DNA of 64,000 nt from Geothrix paludis (GCF_022808815.1 NZ_JAKZLC010000003.1:124001-188000), one strand, 5' to 3'. Positions 9,019-17,872 are shown, counted from the stretch's first letter. Notes: generated by a model from the letters alone, not told the origin. Translations and numbers: made by a program.

Positions 9019-9276
9019 ACCCTCGATCGGGTCGATGTGGATGAAGCGGCCGGACTGGCCCTTGTCCTGGAAGCGCACCTTGCCGTCGATCTTGGCAAAG
9101 AGGGTGTGGTCCTTGCCCATGCCGACGTTGATGCCGGCCTTGAACTTGGTGCCGCGCTGGCGGACCAGGATGGAGCCGCCGGTGACGACCTCGCCACCGA
9201 ACTCCTTCACGCCCAGGCGCTGGGAATGGGAATCACGACCATTGCGGCTGGAACCGACGCCTTTTTTGTGAGCCAT
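9016..9276 (-). CDS. rpmA: 50S ribosomal protein L27
   Basis: The protein has 86 residues and the typical opening [16 protein letters not shown], with [11 protein letters not shown] and the C-terminal VRFQDKG segment. The N-terminus is the mature form without the cleavable extension seen in Firmicutes. It forms part of the peptidyl-transferase centre periphery. It follows rplU, separated by a copy of the intergenic element. Confidence 0.97.
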   Translation of the reverse strand: MAHKKGVGSSRNGRDSHSQRLGVKEFGGEVVTGGSILVRQRGTKFKAGINVGMGKDHTLFAKIDGKVRFQDKGQSGRFIHIDPIEG

Positions 9277-9320
9277 GGAAGTACCTCTTCAGAATCAGGA
9301 TTCATGGATAGGGGGAAGGA

Positions 9321-9398
9321 TGCGAGTGCGGGCTTGGCCCGGGCGAACATCGGGGGTCCGGGGGTGTGCCCGCAGCGCGGGACCCCCGGAGAGCATCA
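9321..9398 (-). repeat. Stop-anchored intergenic element, copy B (after rplU)
   Basis: On the minus strand it starts at the rplU stop: TGATGCTCTCCGGGGGTCCC, then the inner stem CGCGCTGCGGGC, ACCCCCGGACCCCCG and a GCCCGGGCCAAGCCC box. The outer arms TCCGGGGGT and ACCCCCGGA pair. It separates rplU from rpmA. Confidence 0.75.
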
Positions 9399-9707
9399 TC
9401 CCTTGATGCTCTTGATGCGCACTTCCGTATAACCCTGGCGGTGGCCCTGGGTGCGCTGGTAGGTGGTGGTGCGCTTCTTCTTGAAGATGATCACCTTCTT
9501 GGCGCGGTCGTGGGTGATGACCTCGGCCTCGACCTTGGCGCCCTTCACGGTGGGCTGACCCACCTTCAGGTCCCCGTTGTTGTCGATGAGGAGCACGTCC
9601 TCGAAGGTCACGGCCTGCTTGGGATCCTTCTCCAGCAGCTCCACGCGGAGGATATCGCCCTCGGCGACGCGGTACTGCTTCCCGCCGGTCTTGATGATTG
9701 CGAACAT
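9396..9707 (-). CDS. rplU: 50S ribosomal protein L21
   Basis: The protein has 103 residues. It starts MFAIIKTGGKQYRV, the invariant L21 opening, and has the C-terminal RTQGHRQGYTEVRI signature. ATG at 9707 is chosen because L21 begins there; upstream in-frame sequence is unrelated. It heads the minus-strand rplU-rpmA-obgE-nadD-rsfS series. Confidence 0.97.
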   Translation of the reverse strand: MFAIIKTGGKQYRVAEGDILRVELLEKDPKQAVTFEDVLLIDNNGDLKVGQPTVKGAKVEAEVITHDRAKKVIIFKKKRTTTYQRTQGHRQGYTEVRIKSIKG

Positions 9708-9892
9708 GGAAACCTCATTCGGTTGGGGCGCGGGGGCGGCGGTCCATCGGACGCACTTGGGAGCCCACGGCCAGGGCAAGGCCCATCAGTATGCGGGAAA
9801 ATCCCTGGCCCCTCAAGGGAAATTCCTGAATGACAGGGGATAGGGTTCCGGCGGCCGGGCCCGGATGGGATGATCGGGGTCCGGAGATTCCC

Positions 9893-11362
9893 ATGGGCCG
9901 TGATTTCCAGACCTTCCTCAAGCAGCTCGAGGCCGCGGGCGAGCTGGCCCGCGTGGGCGCCGAAGTGGATCCCTTCCTGGAGATGGGCGCCATCGCCGAC
10001 CGGGTGTCCAAGCAGCCCGGGGGCGGCAAGGCCCTGATCTTCGACCGGCCCAAGGGCAAGGCCATGCCCGTGGCCATGAACGCCTTCGGCAGCCTGAAGC
10101 GCATGGAGATGGCCCTGGGCGTGGACAAGGAGCCCCGCGGCCTAGACACCATCGCCGACCGCATCGAGAAGCTGGTGCAGGAGGCCATGCCCAAGCCCGG
10201 CACGGGCTTTTTCGAGAAGCTGGCCAAGCTGCCCGTGCTGGCGGAGGTCTCCAATTGGATGCCCAAGACCGTCCGCAAGGGGATCTGCCAGGAGGTGGTG
10301 CTGAAGGGCGACCAGGTGGAGCTCACGGACCTGCCGGTGCTCACCACCTGGCCCGAGGACGGCGGCCCCTTCATTACGCTCGGCATGAGCCACACCCGCA
10401 ACAAGCAGACGGGCCACCGGAACACGGGCCTCTACCGGCTGCAGGTCTATGACGACCGGACGCTCGGCTTCCACACCCAGCTGCACCACGACGGCGCGCG
10501 GAACCGCCACGGCTACTCGAAGGACGAGCGCATGCCCGTGGCCGTGAGCTTCGGCGGCGACCCGGCCCTGACCTACGCCGCCACGGCGCCCCTGCCGCCC
10601 TTCCTCAGCGAGGTCATGTTCGCGGGCTTCCTGCGCGGCGAAGGCATCGAGATGGTGCCCTGCGTGACGAACGACCTGGAGGTGCCGGCCGACAGCGAGC
10701 TCGTCATTGAAGGCTACGTGAACCCCGGCGAGCTGCGCCGCGAGGGCCCCTTCGGCGACCACACGGGCTACTACTCCCTGGCCGACGACTACCCCGTGCT
10801 GCACGTGGAAGCCATCACCATGCGGAAGAACCCCGTGTTCCCCGCCACCATCGTCGGCCGGCCGCCCCAGGAGGACACCTACCTGGGACTGGCCACCGAG
10901 CGGATCTTCTTGCCTTTGTTGAGAATGGTGCTGCCCGAGATCCGCGACATGCACCTGCCGGCTGCCGGCGCCTTCCACAACCTGGTGATCCTCTCCATGA
11001 AGAAGGAATACCCGGGCCACGCCCAGAAGGTCATGAACGCCATCTGGGGCACGGGCCAGATCATGTTCACCAAGGGCATCGTGGTTGTGGACGAGGACAT
11101 CGACCCCCACGACCTGACCGAAGTGCTCTTCCGCCTCACCAGCAACGTGGATCCGAAGCGCGACATGCTCTTCACGGAAGGGCCGCTCGACGTGCTGGAC
11201 CACAGCGCCGACCGCTTCGCCTTCGGCAGCAAGGTGGGCATCGACGCCACCCGCAAGAACCGCCCCTGGGACGGCTTCCCCCGCGAGTGGCCGCGCGACC
11301 TGGTGTTCCCCGACGAGATCCTCGACCGCATCGGCCAGCGGTGGAAGGAATACGGCCTATGA
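9893..11362 (+). CDS. UbiD-family prenylated-FMN decarboxylase
   Basis: The protein has 489 residues, the family length. It has the conserved block GELRREGPFGDHTGYYS, containing the Glu/Arg used with prenyl-FMN, and the VGRPPQEDTYLG and KGIVVVDEDID stretches. UbiD enzymes decarboxylate aromatic or unsaturated acids using prFMN made by UbiX, which is not in this window. In an organism of this kind it may act in menaquinone synthesis or aromatic degradation; the substrate cannot be assigned. The start is ATG at 9893 (MGRDFQ), where homology begins. Confidence 0.88.
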   Translation: MGRDFQTFLKQLEAAGELARVGAEVDPFLEMGAIADRVSKQPGGGKALIFDRPKGKAMPVAMNAFGSLKRMEMALGVDKEPRGLDTIADRIEKLVQEAMPKPGTGFFEKLAKLPVLAEVSNWMPKTVRKGICQEVVLKGDQVELTDLPVLTTWPEDGGPFITLGMSHTRNKQTGHRNTGLYRLQVYDDRTLGFHTQLHHDGARNRHGYSKDERMPVAVSFGGDPALTYAATAPLPPFLSEVMFAGFLRGEGIEMVPCVTNDLEVPADSELVIEGYVNPGELRREGPFGDHTGYYSLADDYPVLHVEAITMRKNPVFPATIVGRPPQEDTYLGLATERIFLPLLRMVLPEIRDMHLPAAGAFHNLVILSMKKEYPGHAQKVMNAIWGTGQIMFTKGIVVVDEDIDPHDLTEVLFRLTSNVDPKRDMLFTEGPLDVLDHSADRFAFGSKVGIDATRKNRPWDGFPREWPRDLVFPDEILDRIGQRWKEYGL

Positions 11363-11474
11363 CGAGCACAGCGCGACCTTAGATCCCGGTAGAGCAAAGT
11401 GAAGCCCGGCTATGCCGGGCTTCGCGCGGGGGTCCGGGGGTATGCGCGTAGCGCGGAACCCCCGGAGAACATCA
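11363..11474 (-). repeat. Stop-anchored intergenic element, copy C (after the 11472 barrel gene)
   Basis: It fills the gap between two convergent genes. On the minus strand it begins TGATGTTCTCCGGGGGTTCC, then GCGCTACGCGC, ACCCCCGGACCCCCGCGC, a GAAGCCCGG/CCGGGCTTC hairpin and the GATCTAAGGTCGCGCTGTGC box. It also supplies the only candidate terminator structure for the UbiD-family gene. Confidence 0.75.
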
Positions 11475-12008
11475 AAATCGGATCGTGACCCCCGCCTGCA
11501 GGGCGTCGGCTTGGAACTGACTGGTGATGCGCGAGTGGATGAAGCGGGCCTCGGTACCCACGGTGGCGTTCCACTGGTAGCCGGCGCCGATGGCCAGGCC
11601 CAGCTTGGTCGTGTGGGTGGAGACGTCGCCCAGGACGGGATCCTTCACTTCGAAGGACCAGCGCATGGCGGCTAGGCCCGCCGTCAGGTAGAGGCCCTCG
11701 GGCTTGCCGGCGATGAAGTAGAGGTAGTCGCCGCCCAGGCTGAGGTTGTTGGCGTCCTGCTTGAGGCTGCCGAAGCTGGACTCCGGATAGACCGAGTAGT
11801 CGAGGCGGGGGCGCAGCATGTGGCCATCGCCCAGGTCGAAGGTGCCATGCACGCCGATTCCCGGGCCCGGCTTGCTGTCCACGTAGTCCTTCAGGTCGCC
11901 CAGGGGGATGTTCACGAGACCCTGCACGCCGTATCGGGGTGCTTCAGCCTGGAGGGACAGAGTGGCGGCGGCCAGGATGGCCAGGGTCAGCGGGGACAGG
12001 ATCTTCAT
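11472..12008 (-). CDS. Small outer membrane beta-barrel protein (paralog of the 12721-13278 gene)
   Basis: The protein has 178 residues: a signal peptide (cleavage near LQAEA), alternating beta-strands, and the C-terminal Phe expected for Bam-dependent barrels (GVTIRF). Shared landmarks with the gene at 12721 include NIPLGDLKDYVDSK/NIPQSDLKDAVDSK, GGHM(L/I)RPRLDY, and a TTKLGLA(I/A)G(A/V)GYQ strand. It is preceded by GGAGGA. Function unknown; probably an OmpW/OprF-type eight-stranded barrel. Confidence 0.75.
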   Translation of the reverse strand: MKILSPLTLAILAAATLSLQAEAPRYGVQGLVNIPLGDLKDYVDSKPGPGIGVHGTFDLGDGHMLRPRLDYSVYPESSFGSLKQDANNLSLGGDYLYFIAGKPEGLYLTAGLAAMRWSFEVKDPVLGDVSTHTTKLGLAIGAGYQWNATVGTEARFIHSRITSQFQADALQAGVTIRF

Positions 12009-12111
12009 GGTTCCTCCGGAAGGCGCAGGCCCAGGGCGGGCCGACCGGCGCCGGGGCCCATGTTCCCACAAAAAAAGGAGAGGTCGCCCTCATTCGGAAG
12101 CGAAAAGATGA

Positions 12112-12133
12112 AACTAGAAATAAAGATCTAGTT
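12112..12133. promoter_or_regulatory. Palindromic site upstream of the barrel gene
   Basis: An inverted repeat AACTAGA-N8-TCTAGTT lies in an AT-rich stretch about 105 bases ahead of the minus-strand barrel start and after the rplS terminator. It is a plausible regulator-binding site; no protein is assigned. Confidence 0.35.
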
Positions 12134-12170
12134 CGAGTTGAGGCAAATCGAACTCCGGTTATTTCCAATG

Positions 12171-12196
12171 AAAAGGCGCCCTCGCGGGCGCCTTTT
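12171..12196 (-). terminator. Terminator after rplS
   Basis: Perfect 11-base arms (AAAAGGCGCCC and GGGCGCCTTTT) with a four-base loop. On the minus strand the right arm ends in TTTT. It separates rplS from the downstream barrel gene. Confidence 0.8.
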
Positions 12197-12213
12197 CAGG
12201 GAAGCAGGCGAAC

Positions 12214-12573
12214 CTACTCGCCGTTCTCGGTGCGGCGCTCCTTGAGGCGGCCGGCCTTGCCGAGCTTCTCGCGCAGGAAGTAGAGCTTGGCGCGGCGGAC
12301 CTTGCCGTGGCGCACGACTTCCAGCTTGTCGATGGTGGGGCTGTTCAGAGGGAAGATGCGCTCCACGCCCACGCCGCTCGCGATCTTGCGGACGGTGAAG
12401 GAGGTGCGCATGCCGCCGCCCTTGATGCCGATGACGATGCCCTGGAAGAGCTGGATGCGCTCCTTCTCGCCTTCCTTCACCTTCACGTGCACCTTGACGG
12501 TGTCGCCGGGCTGGATGCGGGGCAGATCGGAACGAAGCAGGCTCGCTTCGAGCTGGTCGATGATGTGGCTCAT
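12214..12573 (-). CDS. rplS: 50S ribosomal protein L19
   Basis: The protein has 119 residues. It has [19 protein letters not shown], the [15 protein letters not shown] stretch and [24 protein letters not shown]-type C-terminus, all diagnostic of L19. It lies near trmD as in most bacteria, but one of two paralogous barrel genes is inserted between trmD and rplS. Confidence 0.97.
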   Translation of the reverse strand: MSHIIDQLEASLLRSDLPRIQPGDTVKVHVKVKEGEKERIQLFQGIVIGIKGGGMRTSFTVRKIASGVGVERIFPLNSPTIDKLEVVRHGKVRRAKLYFLREKLGKAGRLKERRTENGE

Positions 12574-12675
12574 GTGGGCTCCTGGGCCAGCGGTCCCGGG
12601 CCGGAATCGGCGGACATGGCTCGATGTCCCCGGAGTCGGGGAGTCCATCAGTGTATCGGAAAAGGCCGGAAAGGA

Positions 12676-12704
12676 AAGGGGGCATTCCCGGAGGAGGCCC
12701 CCTT
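12676..12704 (-). terminator. Hairpin after the 12721 barrel gene
   Basis: Eight-base arms AAGGGGGC and GCCCCCTT with a 13-base loop, followed on the minus strand by a pyrimidine-rich TTTCCTTTCC. Confidence 0.55.
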
Positions 12705-12720
12705 ATCCCTGAACCTCAGC

Positions 12721-13278
12721 CTAGAAGCGGAAGGTGGCGCCCACCTGGATCATGTCGAGGTCGCCTTCCCAGGCGCTGCTCTTCAGGTAGCGGACTTCAG
12801 CTCCGACGGTCTTGTTGAACTGGTAGCCCACGCCGGCGGCCAGGCCCAGCTTGGTGGTGGTTTCGCTGCTCGAGCCCGAGCCGAACCCGGAGATGGAGAC
12901 ATTGGCCTCCATCTTCCACTGCATGGCGGCAGCGCCGGCGGTGAAGTAGAAGCCCTGGGGCTTGCCGTCCACGAAGTACATGTAGTCGGCGCCGAGGGAG
13001 ATGTTGGACATCTTGAGACTGGCCGACGCCCCGCCGCCACTGACGGAGTACTCGGGGAACCAGGTGTAGTCCAGGCGGGGGCGGATCATGTGGCCGCCCC
13101 GGAGGTCGAAGGTGGCCTGGGCGCCGATGTTGAATCCCACCTTGCTGTCCACCGCGTCCTTGAGGTCGCTCTGGGGGATGTTGAGGCCCGCCTGGAGCCC
13201 GAAGCGGGGGCCTTCCTGGGCGCTGAGGGCGGGGGCCACCAGCGCGGCGGCGGCCAGGATGAGTGCGCGGATCGTCAT
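12721..13278 (-). CDS. Small outer membrane beta-barrel protein (paralog of the 11472-12008 gene)
   Basis: The protein has 185 residues with a signal peptide cleaved near LSAQE and a terminal Phe (VGATFRF). It shares order and spacing of strands with the paralog downstream (NIPQSDLKDAVDSK, GGHMIRPRLDY, YMYFVDGKPQGFYFTAG) but has a Gly/Ser-rich loop the other lacks (SGFGSGSSSE). The two copies probably arose by tandem duplication with rplS caught between them. It is preceded by GGAG before the ATG at 13278. Confidence 0.75.
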   Translation of the reverse strand: MTIRALILAAAALVAPALSAQEGPRFGLQAGLNIPQSDLKDAVDSKVGFNIGAQATFDLRGGHMIRPRLDYTWFPEYSVSGGGASASLKMSNISLGADYMYFVDGKPQGFYFTAGAAAMQWKMEANVSISGFGSGSSSETTTKLGLAAGVGYQFNKTVGAEVRYLKSSAWEGDLDMIQVGATFRF

Positions 13279-13423
13279 GAGATCTCCTTGAGGCCCATGG
13301 GGGGCCGGGGTTCATTGGGCAGATCCGGGGCCTCCGAGGCCGCGGCCGCCCGATGGGGCTAAATGGTACCTACGCATCTTGTATCTGGAGGTCTAGTCCG
13401 GATCCAAGAAAATCAACCTGGTT

Positions 13424-14209
13424 CTACTTCCAGCCCTTCCAGCCCTTGGGCTTGGCCCGGTCCCAGTCCTCGGGATGCTCCACTTGCCAGGCGCACCACT
13501 GGGCGGGTCGATCCAGGGCGGGCAGGCGGTCCCGCAGGTAGGTGGTCCAGAGGTCCGGCCTCAGGCGCTTCGTGCGGGCCATGGCCTCCCGCAGGCGCCA
13601 GAGCCGGATGGCGCCGTGGTCGCCCCCCTGGAGCACCGCCGGCACCTCCAGGCCGTCGAAGGAGGCCGGGCGCGTGTAGTGGGGGTGGTCCAGCAGGCCC
13701 GTGGCGAAGCTGTCCTCCTCGGCGCTGGCCTCATTGCCCAGCACGCCCGGCAGCCAGCGGCACACGGCGTCGATGAGGAAGAGGGCCGGCAGCTCGCCGC
13801 CGCTGAGCACGGCCTCGCCCACGCTGAGTTCCTCGTCCACGTACCGCTCCACCGCCCGCTGATCCAGGCCCTCGTAGCGTGTGCAGACGAGGATCAGTTG
13901 ATCCAGGCGAGCCAGCTCCAGCACCTTCGCGTGGGTGAGGGGTGGCGCGGCGGGGCTGAAGTGGATGACGCGGTTCGACGCCGCCCGGGGTACGGAGGCC
14001 AGGGTGTCCCGCAGCACCTCGGGGCGCAGCACCATGCCCGGCCCGCCGCCGAAGGGGGCATCGTCCACATGGCCGAAGGGGTTGCCCGCGAAGGGGCGGT
14101 AGCTGTGGGTGACGAGGGCGTGCTCCAGCTCCCGGAAGGCGCGCCCCGTGACGCCGAGGCGGGCGGCCTCGAAGAACTCCGGAAAGAGGGTGAGGGCGTC
14201 GATGCGCAT
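13424..14209 (-). CDS. trmD: tRNA (guanine-37-N1)-methyltransferase
   Basis: The protein has 261 residues. It opens MRIDALTLFPEFF and has the trefoil-knot SAM-binding elements CTRYEGLDQRAVE and SVGEAVLSGGELPAL, plus the deep-knot Asp region HVDDAPFGGGPGM. It methylates G37 of several tRNAs to keep the reading frame. ATG at 14209 overlaps the exoD stop by one base (TGATG), arguing for coupling. There is a GTG immediately upstream, but the ATG matches family starts. Confidence 0.95.
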   Translation of the reverse strand: MRIDALTLFPEFFEAARLGVTGRAFRELEHALVTHSYRPFAGNPFGHVDDAPFGGGPGMVLRPEVLRDTLASVPRAASNRVIHFSPAAPPLTHAKVLELARLDQLILVCTRYEGLDQRAVERYVDEELSVGEAVLSGGELPALFLIDAVCRWLPGVLGNEASAEEDSFATGLLDHPHYTRPASFDGLEVPAVLQGGDHGAIRLWRLREAMARTKRLRPDLWTTYLRDRLPALDRPAQWCAWQVEHPEDWDRAKPKGWKGWK

Positions 14210-14811
14210 CACTTCATCATCGCGTGGAAGGCCTTCATGAAGGTGCGGGCGATGAGGTCGAAGCTGAAGGCGAAGTACAGGGTGTTGGCGAGGGCGGCGG
14301 CGGCCCCGATCCAGGCCCAGAGGGGACGTTCCTCCAGGAGGGAGGCGCCCAGAAGGCAGAGGATCGCGGCGGGGAGCTGGTTGCCGAAGGGAAGGGGCAC
14401 GGGGATGGCCAGCAGGAAACCCGTCCAGGCGATGCAGGCGCCCACCCAGCGGTGGTTGATGGGCCGCCGCTGGGCGCTGGGCCAGCGGAGACGGTCGAGC
14501 TGGGTCTCGAGCTTCGCCAGGGCGTTCTTGATGCGGCCCTTGTGGATGGGCTGGGTCTGCACCCGCCGGGGCATCCAGGGATGGGGCGTGCCCCAGGCCA
14601 GCTGGATCCCCAGGGCGATGAGTCCGATGCCGCCCACCGGAGCCAGCCCGAGGTTCAGGCCCGGCACCAGGCTCGGCAGGGACAGCAGCAGGGTCAGCAG
14701 GCCGTAGGTTTGCTCGCCCGCGGCGTCCAGCAACTCCCCGAGCGTGACCTCGCCTTCCGCGTCCAGCAGGGCGTGGAGGGTCTCGAAGAAGGGCTTCGGG
14801 GTGGGCAGCAC
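14209..14811 (-). CDS. ExoD-family exopolysaccharide-related membrane protein
   Basis: The protein has 200 residues. An N-terminal soluble part (LGELLDAAGEQTYGLLTLLLSLPSL) is typical of ExoD, followed by several hydrophobic helices (GLAPVGGIGLIALGIQLAWG, WTGFLLAIPVPLPFGNQLPA, and a C-terminal helix). ExoD was tied to exopolysaccharide synthesis and alkaline tolerance in rhizobia; its biochemical role is not known. It is co-transcribed with trmD by overlap. Confidence 0.8.
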   Translation of the reverse strand: MLPTPKPFFETLHALLDAEGEVTLGELLDAAGEQTYGLLTLLLSLPSLVPGLNLGLAPVGGIGLIALGIQLAWGTPHPWMPRRVQTQPIHKGRIKNALAKLETQLDRLRWPSAQRRPINHRWVGACIAWTGFLLAIPVPLPFGNQLPAAILCLLGASLLEERPLWAWIGAAAALANTLYFAFSFDLIARTFMKAFHAMMK

Positions 14812-14858
14812 CCCTCCAGGATGACGGAAAACGGCCTTCAGGCTCCGGTCTTCAGTCC

Positions 14859-15959
14859 TCAGTTCTCGGCCTTCGGTTTCCGGGTCTGGCCTTCCCGCAC
14901 CAGCTGGCCGCAGGCGCCGGCCACGTCCTGGCCCCGGCTGCGGCGGACGCTCACGGGCAGGCCCGCCTCCGAAAGCAGGCGGCAGAGGGCGGCGATGCGG
15001 GATTCTTCCGGGGGCTGGAAGCCGCTGCCCTCGTGGGGGTTGAAGGGGATCAGGTTCACCTTGGCGGGGAAGCGGCGGGCGAAGGCGGCGAGACGGCGAC
15101 CATCCTCTGGGCTGTCGGTGACGCCCTTCAGCAGCACGTATTCGAGGGTGATGCGCTCGCCGGATTGCAGGGGGAAGGCCGCCAGGGCCGCCGCCAGCGC
15201 CTCCAGGTTCCAGACGCGGTTCACGGGCATGATGGCCGAGCGGTGGGCGTCCGTGGTGGCGTTGAGGCTCAGGGCCAGGCGCGGCCGCTTCGGGAACCCG
15301 CCCAGTCGCTCGATGCCGCTCACCAGGCCCGAGGTGGACACGGTGACGCGCCGGGGCGGGATGGCCAGGCCCTTGGGATCCGAAAGAATGGCGAAGGCGG
15401 CCATGAGGTGGTCGAGGTTGTGCAGGGGCTCGCCCATGCCCATGAACACCAGGTTCACGGGGCGGCCTTCCGGGTGGCCGTGGTGATTCAGCATGGCCAC
15501 CACCTGGCCCACAATCTCCGCGGCCGTGAGGTTGCGGATGATGCCCATCTGCCCCGTGGCGCAGAAGGTGCAGCCCATGGCGCAGCCCACCTGGCTCGAC
15601 AGGCAGAGCGTCACCCGGTCGTCGTAGGGCATATATACGCCTTCGACCTGCTTCCCGTCCGCGAGCTCGAAGGCGTGCTTGGTGGACCCGTCCTCCGAGG
15701 CCTGGCTCTGGACGATGGTCGGCCAGGACAGGTCCACCTCGGCCTCCAGGCGCGTCCGCAGCGCCTTGGACAGGCTGGAGAACTGCTCCCAGCGGGTCCA
15801 GCGCTGCCGGTAGAGGCCCTCGAAGATCTGGCCGCCCCGCCAGGCCGGCTCGCCCAGGGCGGAGACCAGCGCCTTCAGGCCGGCGGTGTCCAGGCCCGCG
15901 GCATTGGGACGCGCGGCGCGGCCGGCTTCAGGGGCCGGCAGGTCCCACAGCTGGGGCAT
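14859..15959 (-). CDS. rlmN: 23S rRNA/tRNA adenine C2-methyltransferase RlmN
   Basis: The protein has 366 residues. It contains the radical-SAM cysteines in CAMGCTFCATGQMG, the preceding LCLSSQVGC, VFMGMGEPLHNLD, and VNLIPFNP with the C-terminal catalytic cysteine in DVAGACGQL. It methylates A2503 of 23S rRNA and A37 of some tRNAs. ATG at 15959 follows the upstream stop by two bases. The Cys that forms the intermediate (ACGQ) is present, so it should be active. Confidence 0.95.
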   Translation of the reverse strand: MPQLWDLPAPEAGRAARPNAAGLDTAGLKALVSALGEPAWRGGQIFEGLYRQRWTRWEQFSSLSKALRTRLEAEVDLSWPTIVQSQASEDGSTKHAFELADGKQVEGVYMPYDDRVTLCLSSQVGCAMGCTFCATGQMGIIRNLTAAEIVGQVVAMLNHHGHPEGRPVNLVFMGMGEPLHNLDHLMAAFAILSDPKGLAIPPRRVTVSTSGLVSGIERLGGFPKRPRLALSLNATTDAHRSAIMPVNRVWNLEALAAALAAFPLQSGERITLEYVLLKGVTDSPEDGRRLAAFARRFPAKVNLIPFNPHEGSGFQPPEESRIAALCRLLSEAGLPVSVRRSRGQDVAGACGQLVREGQTRKPKAEN

Positions 15960-15961
15960 CG

Positions 15962-16225
15962 TCAGTCCATCCGGATCTTGAAGGACTTCATCAGGCGCTT
16001 GTCGTCCTCGGAGAAGGGTTGCTCGGGGCCCTCCTGGGGCAGCCCTTCGCTGGGGCCCTCCCCGCGGAGCCGGATGGGCGCGGCCTCCAGGATGAGCATG
16101 AGCCCGTAGCCCTGGGCCTGGATCTGGAAGGTGAGGTCGCGGCAGTGATCGTCTTCGGCCAAGGCCTTCACCAGCGAATCGCCCAGTTCGCTGACCAGGT
16201 GATGCAGGTTCTCGGGCAGATCCAT
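15962..16225 (-). CDS. Small hypothetical protein upstream of rlmN
   Basis: The protein has 87 residues and is acidic with a basic tail (KRLMKSFKIRMD). It is not recognised. A Shine-Dalgarno (GGAGGC) precedes the ATG at 16225, and only two bases separate it from rlmN, so it is probably part of the same transcript. No signal or membrane segment is seen; the middle looks like an alpha/beta fold with a hydrophobic strand (YGLMLILEAAPIRL). Confidence 0.6.
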   Translation of the reverse strand: MDLPENLHHLVSELGDSLVKALAEDDHCRDLTFQIQAQGYGLMLILEAAPIRLRGEGPSEGLPQEGPEQPFSEDDKRLMKSFKIRMD

Positions 16226-16269
16226 GGAGCCTCCGCTTCCAGAATACCAGCCGGTTCCAGATCCGCCGG

Positions 16270-16827
16270 CTAGGAGCGCTCGCGGAAGGCCGCGACAGCA
16301 CGGCGCGGATCCCCGTCCCAGAAGGGCCGGATGGCGGCCGCTCCCGCCAGGCGCGGATGCCTGAGCAAAGCCGCGTTCGTGGGATCGACTCCGCCCAGGG
16401 CCAGGAGGCGCGGGCCCTCCGCGGGCAGGCCGTCGAGGAAGCGGCGCAGCCGTTCCGGCCCCCAGGGCGCGCCCTTGCCGGGGCTGACGAAGATCGGCGA
16501 GATGAGCAGCTGGTCCGCGCCGCGGCGCGCCGTCCACTGGTCTTCGTCGTGCAGGGGGCGGGACAGCGGCACCAGGCCCGGTTCCACCTCGGGATGGGCC
16601 TCCGGAGCGTGCAGGCCGCAGCCCGCGGCGAAGGCCACGTCCAGGCGGCCGGCCACCCAGAGCGCCACTTCGGGGGCGGTGTCCTGGCACCAGGTGGCGG
16701 CCTCCAGGAGCGCGCGCGCCTCCAGCTGCTTCTCGCGGATCAGGAAGCCGTCCACGCCCGAGCGCAGCACGGCCGCCCAGCGGTCGCGGTCGAAGCCGAG
16801 GCCCGGTGTGATGGCGAGGAGGATCAT
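16270..16827 (-). CDS. Thiamine phosphate synthase/TenI-like TIM barrel
   Basis: The protein has 185 residues, shorter than usual ThiE (about 210). Barrel landmarks are FLIREKQLEARALL (as in ThiE/TenI), LLISPIFVSPGKGAPWG, and the phosphate-binding LALGGVDP. The stretch between the first and third strands is shortened. It may be a ThiE-like enzyme or a TenI-type relative without full activity. ATG overlaps the upstream aldo/keto reductase stop by four bases. Confidence 0.7.
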   Translation of the reverse strand: MILLAITPGLGFDRDRWAAVLRSGVDGFLIREKQLEARALLEAATWCQDTAPEVALWVAGRLDVAFAAGCGLHAPEAHPEVEPGLVPLSRPLHDEDQWTARRGADQLLISPIFVSPGKGAPWGPERLRRFLDGLPAEGPRLLALGGVDPTNAALLRHPRLAGAAAIRPFWDGDPRRAVAAFRERS

Positions 16828-17813
16828 CCGAAGAGGCCCTCCAGCAGGGCCGGGTCCACCTTCGGCAGGGCCAGCACCGCAGCGTTCTCGGTGGCGTGGT
16901 CCGCGCGGCCCATGCCGCAGAGGGCCACCGTGACGCCGGGGCAGGAGCGGGTGAACTGGAGCGCCGCCTGCGCGGGAGTGGCTCCTCCCAGCGCTTCCAC
17001 CAGGTCCGCGGGGAGCTGTGAAAGGATGCGGGCCTGCATGATCGACGCGGAGGTCTGCACGGAGAGGCCGGCGGCACGGGCGGCCTGGAGCGGCGTGAGG
17101 CGTTCGCCCCGGAACGGCTGGGTGGGGGCGAGGAAGGCTTCGGGCAGGGCGAGGTTGAGAGGCAGCTGGATCCAGCGGAAGTGGTGATCCCGTCCTCCGG
17201 CGGCTTCCGCGGCGGCCAGCAGGCGCTCCAGGCTGAGGTGGTCGGGCCGACCCGGCGGCACCCGGAACCCGTTCCAGGTGGCCACGCCATAGGCGCGGAC
17301 CGCTCCGGAAGCCACGAACCCTTCGCAGGCTTCGAAGGCCTTTCGGACGGCGGAGTAGAAGGCCTCCGGCCCCAGGTGCGGGAGCTGCTGCTCGGGGTTG
17401 TGCAGGTGGAAGAGATCCACGGTCTCTACGCCCAGGGCGGCCCGGCTCACCTCCAGCTGGTGGGCCAGATAGCGGGGGGTCATGGCGTGGCAGCCGTCCA
17501 CCACCTCTTCGGCGGACAGGATGCCCGGGGCCTCCAGCGTGCGCCGGAACCAGTCCCGGGGGCTTTCGTCCGTGAGCCCGTCCCCCATGGGCAGGTAGCC
17601 GGCCTTGGTGGAGACGAAGACCGCCTCCCGGGGAAGCCCGGCGAAGGCCGAACCCAGGGCCCGTTCCGAGCGCCCGGCGCGGTAATTGGCCGCCGTATCG
17701 AAGACGGTCCCCCCGGCCGCGAAGAAGGCGCGGGCCGCGGCGACATAGCCCTCATCAACGGCGGAGGTGGCCTCCCCGAGGTAGGTGCCGAGGCCGAGGC
17801 TGCTCAGGTCCAT
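16824..17813 (-). CDS. Aldo/keto reductase family oxidoreductase
   Basis: The protein has 329 residues with the AKR tetrad in place: D and Y in FDTAANYRAGRSE, K in VSTKAGY and H in LFHLHNPE. The C-terminal half has the NADPH-binding end region (ALCGMGRADHATEN). The central region is longer than in small AKRs. The substrate is unknown. It is coupled by overlap to the ThiE-like gene. Confidence 0.85.
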   Translation of the reverse strand: MDLSSLGLGTYLGEATSAVDEGYVAAARAFFAAGGTVFDTAANYRAGRSERALGSAFAGLPREAVFVSTKAGYLPMGDGLTDESPRDWFRRTLEAPGILSAEEVVDGCHAMTPRYLAHQLEVSRAALGVETVDLFHLHNPEQQLPHLGPEAFYSAVRKAFEACEGFVASGAVRAYGVATWNGFRVPPGRPDHLSLERLLAAAEAAGGRDHHFRWIQLPLNLALPEAFLAPTQPFRGERLTPLQAARAAGLSVQTSASIMQARILSQLPADLVEALGGATPAQAALQFTRSCPGVTVALCGMGRADHATENAAVLALPKVDPALLEGLFG

Positions 17814-17872
17814 GGCGCCTCCGGATGGGTGGAGAGCCCAGGAGGCGTTCGCTCACCTGAGGGCTTCCGTAT

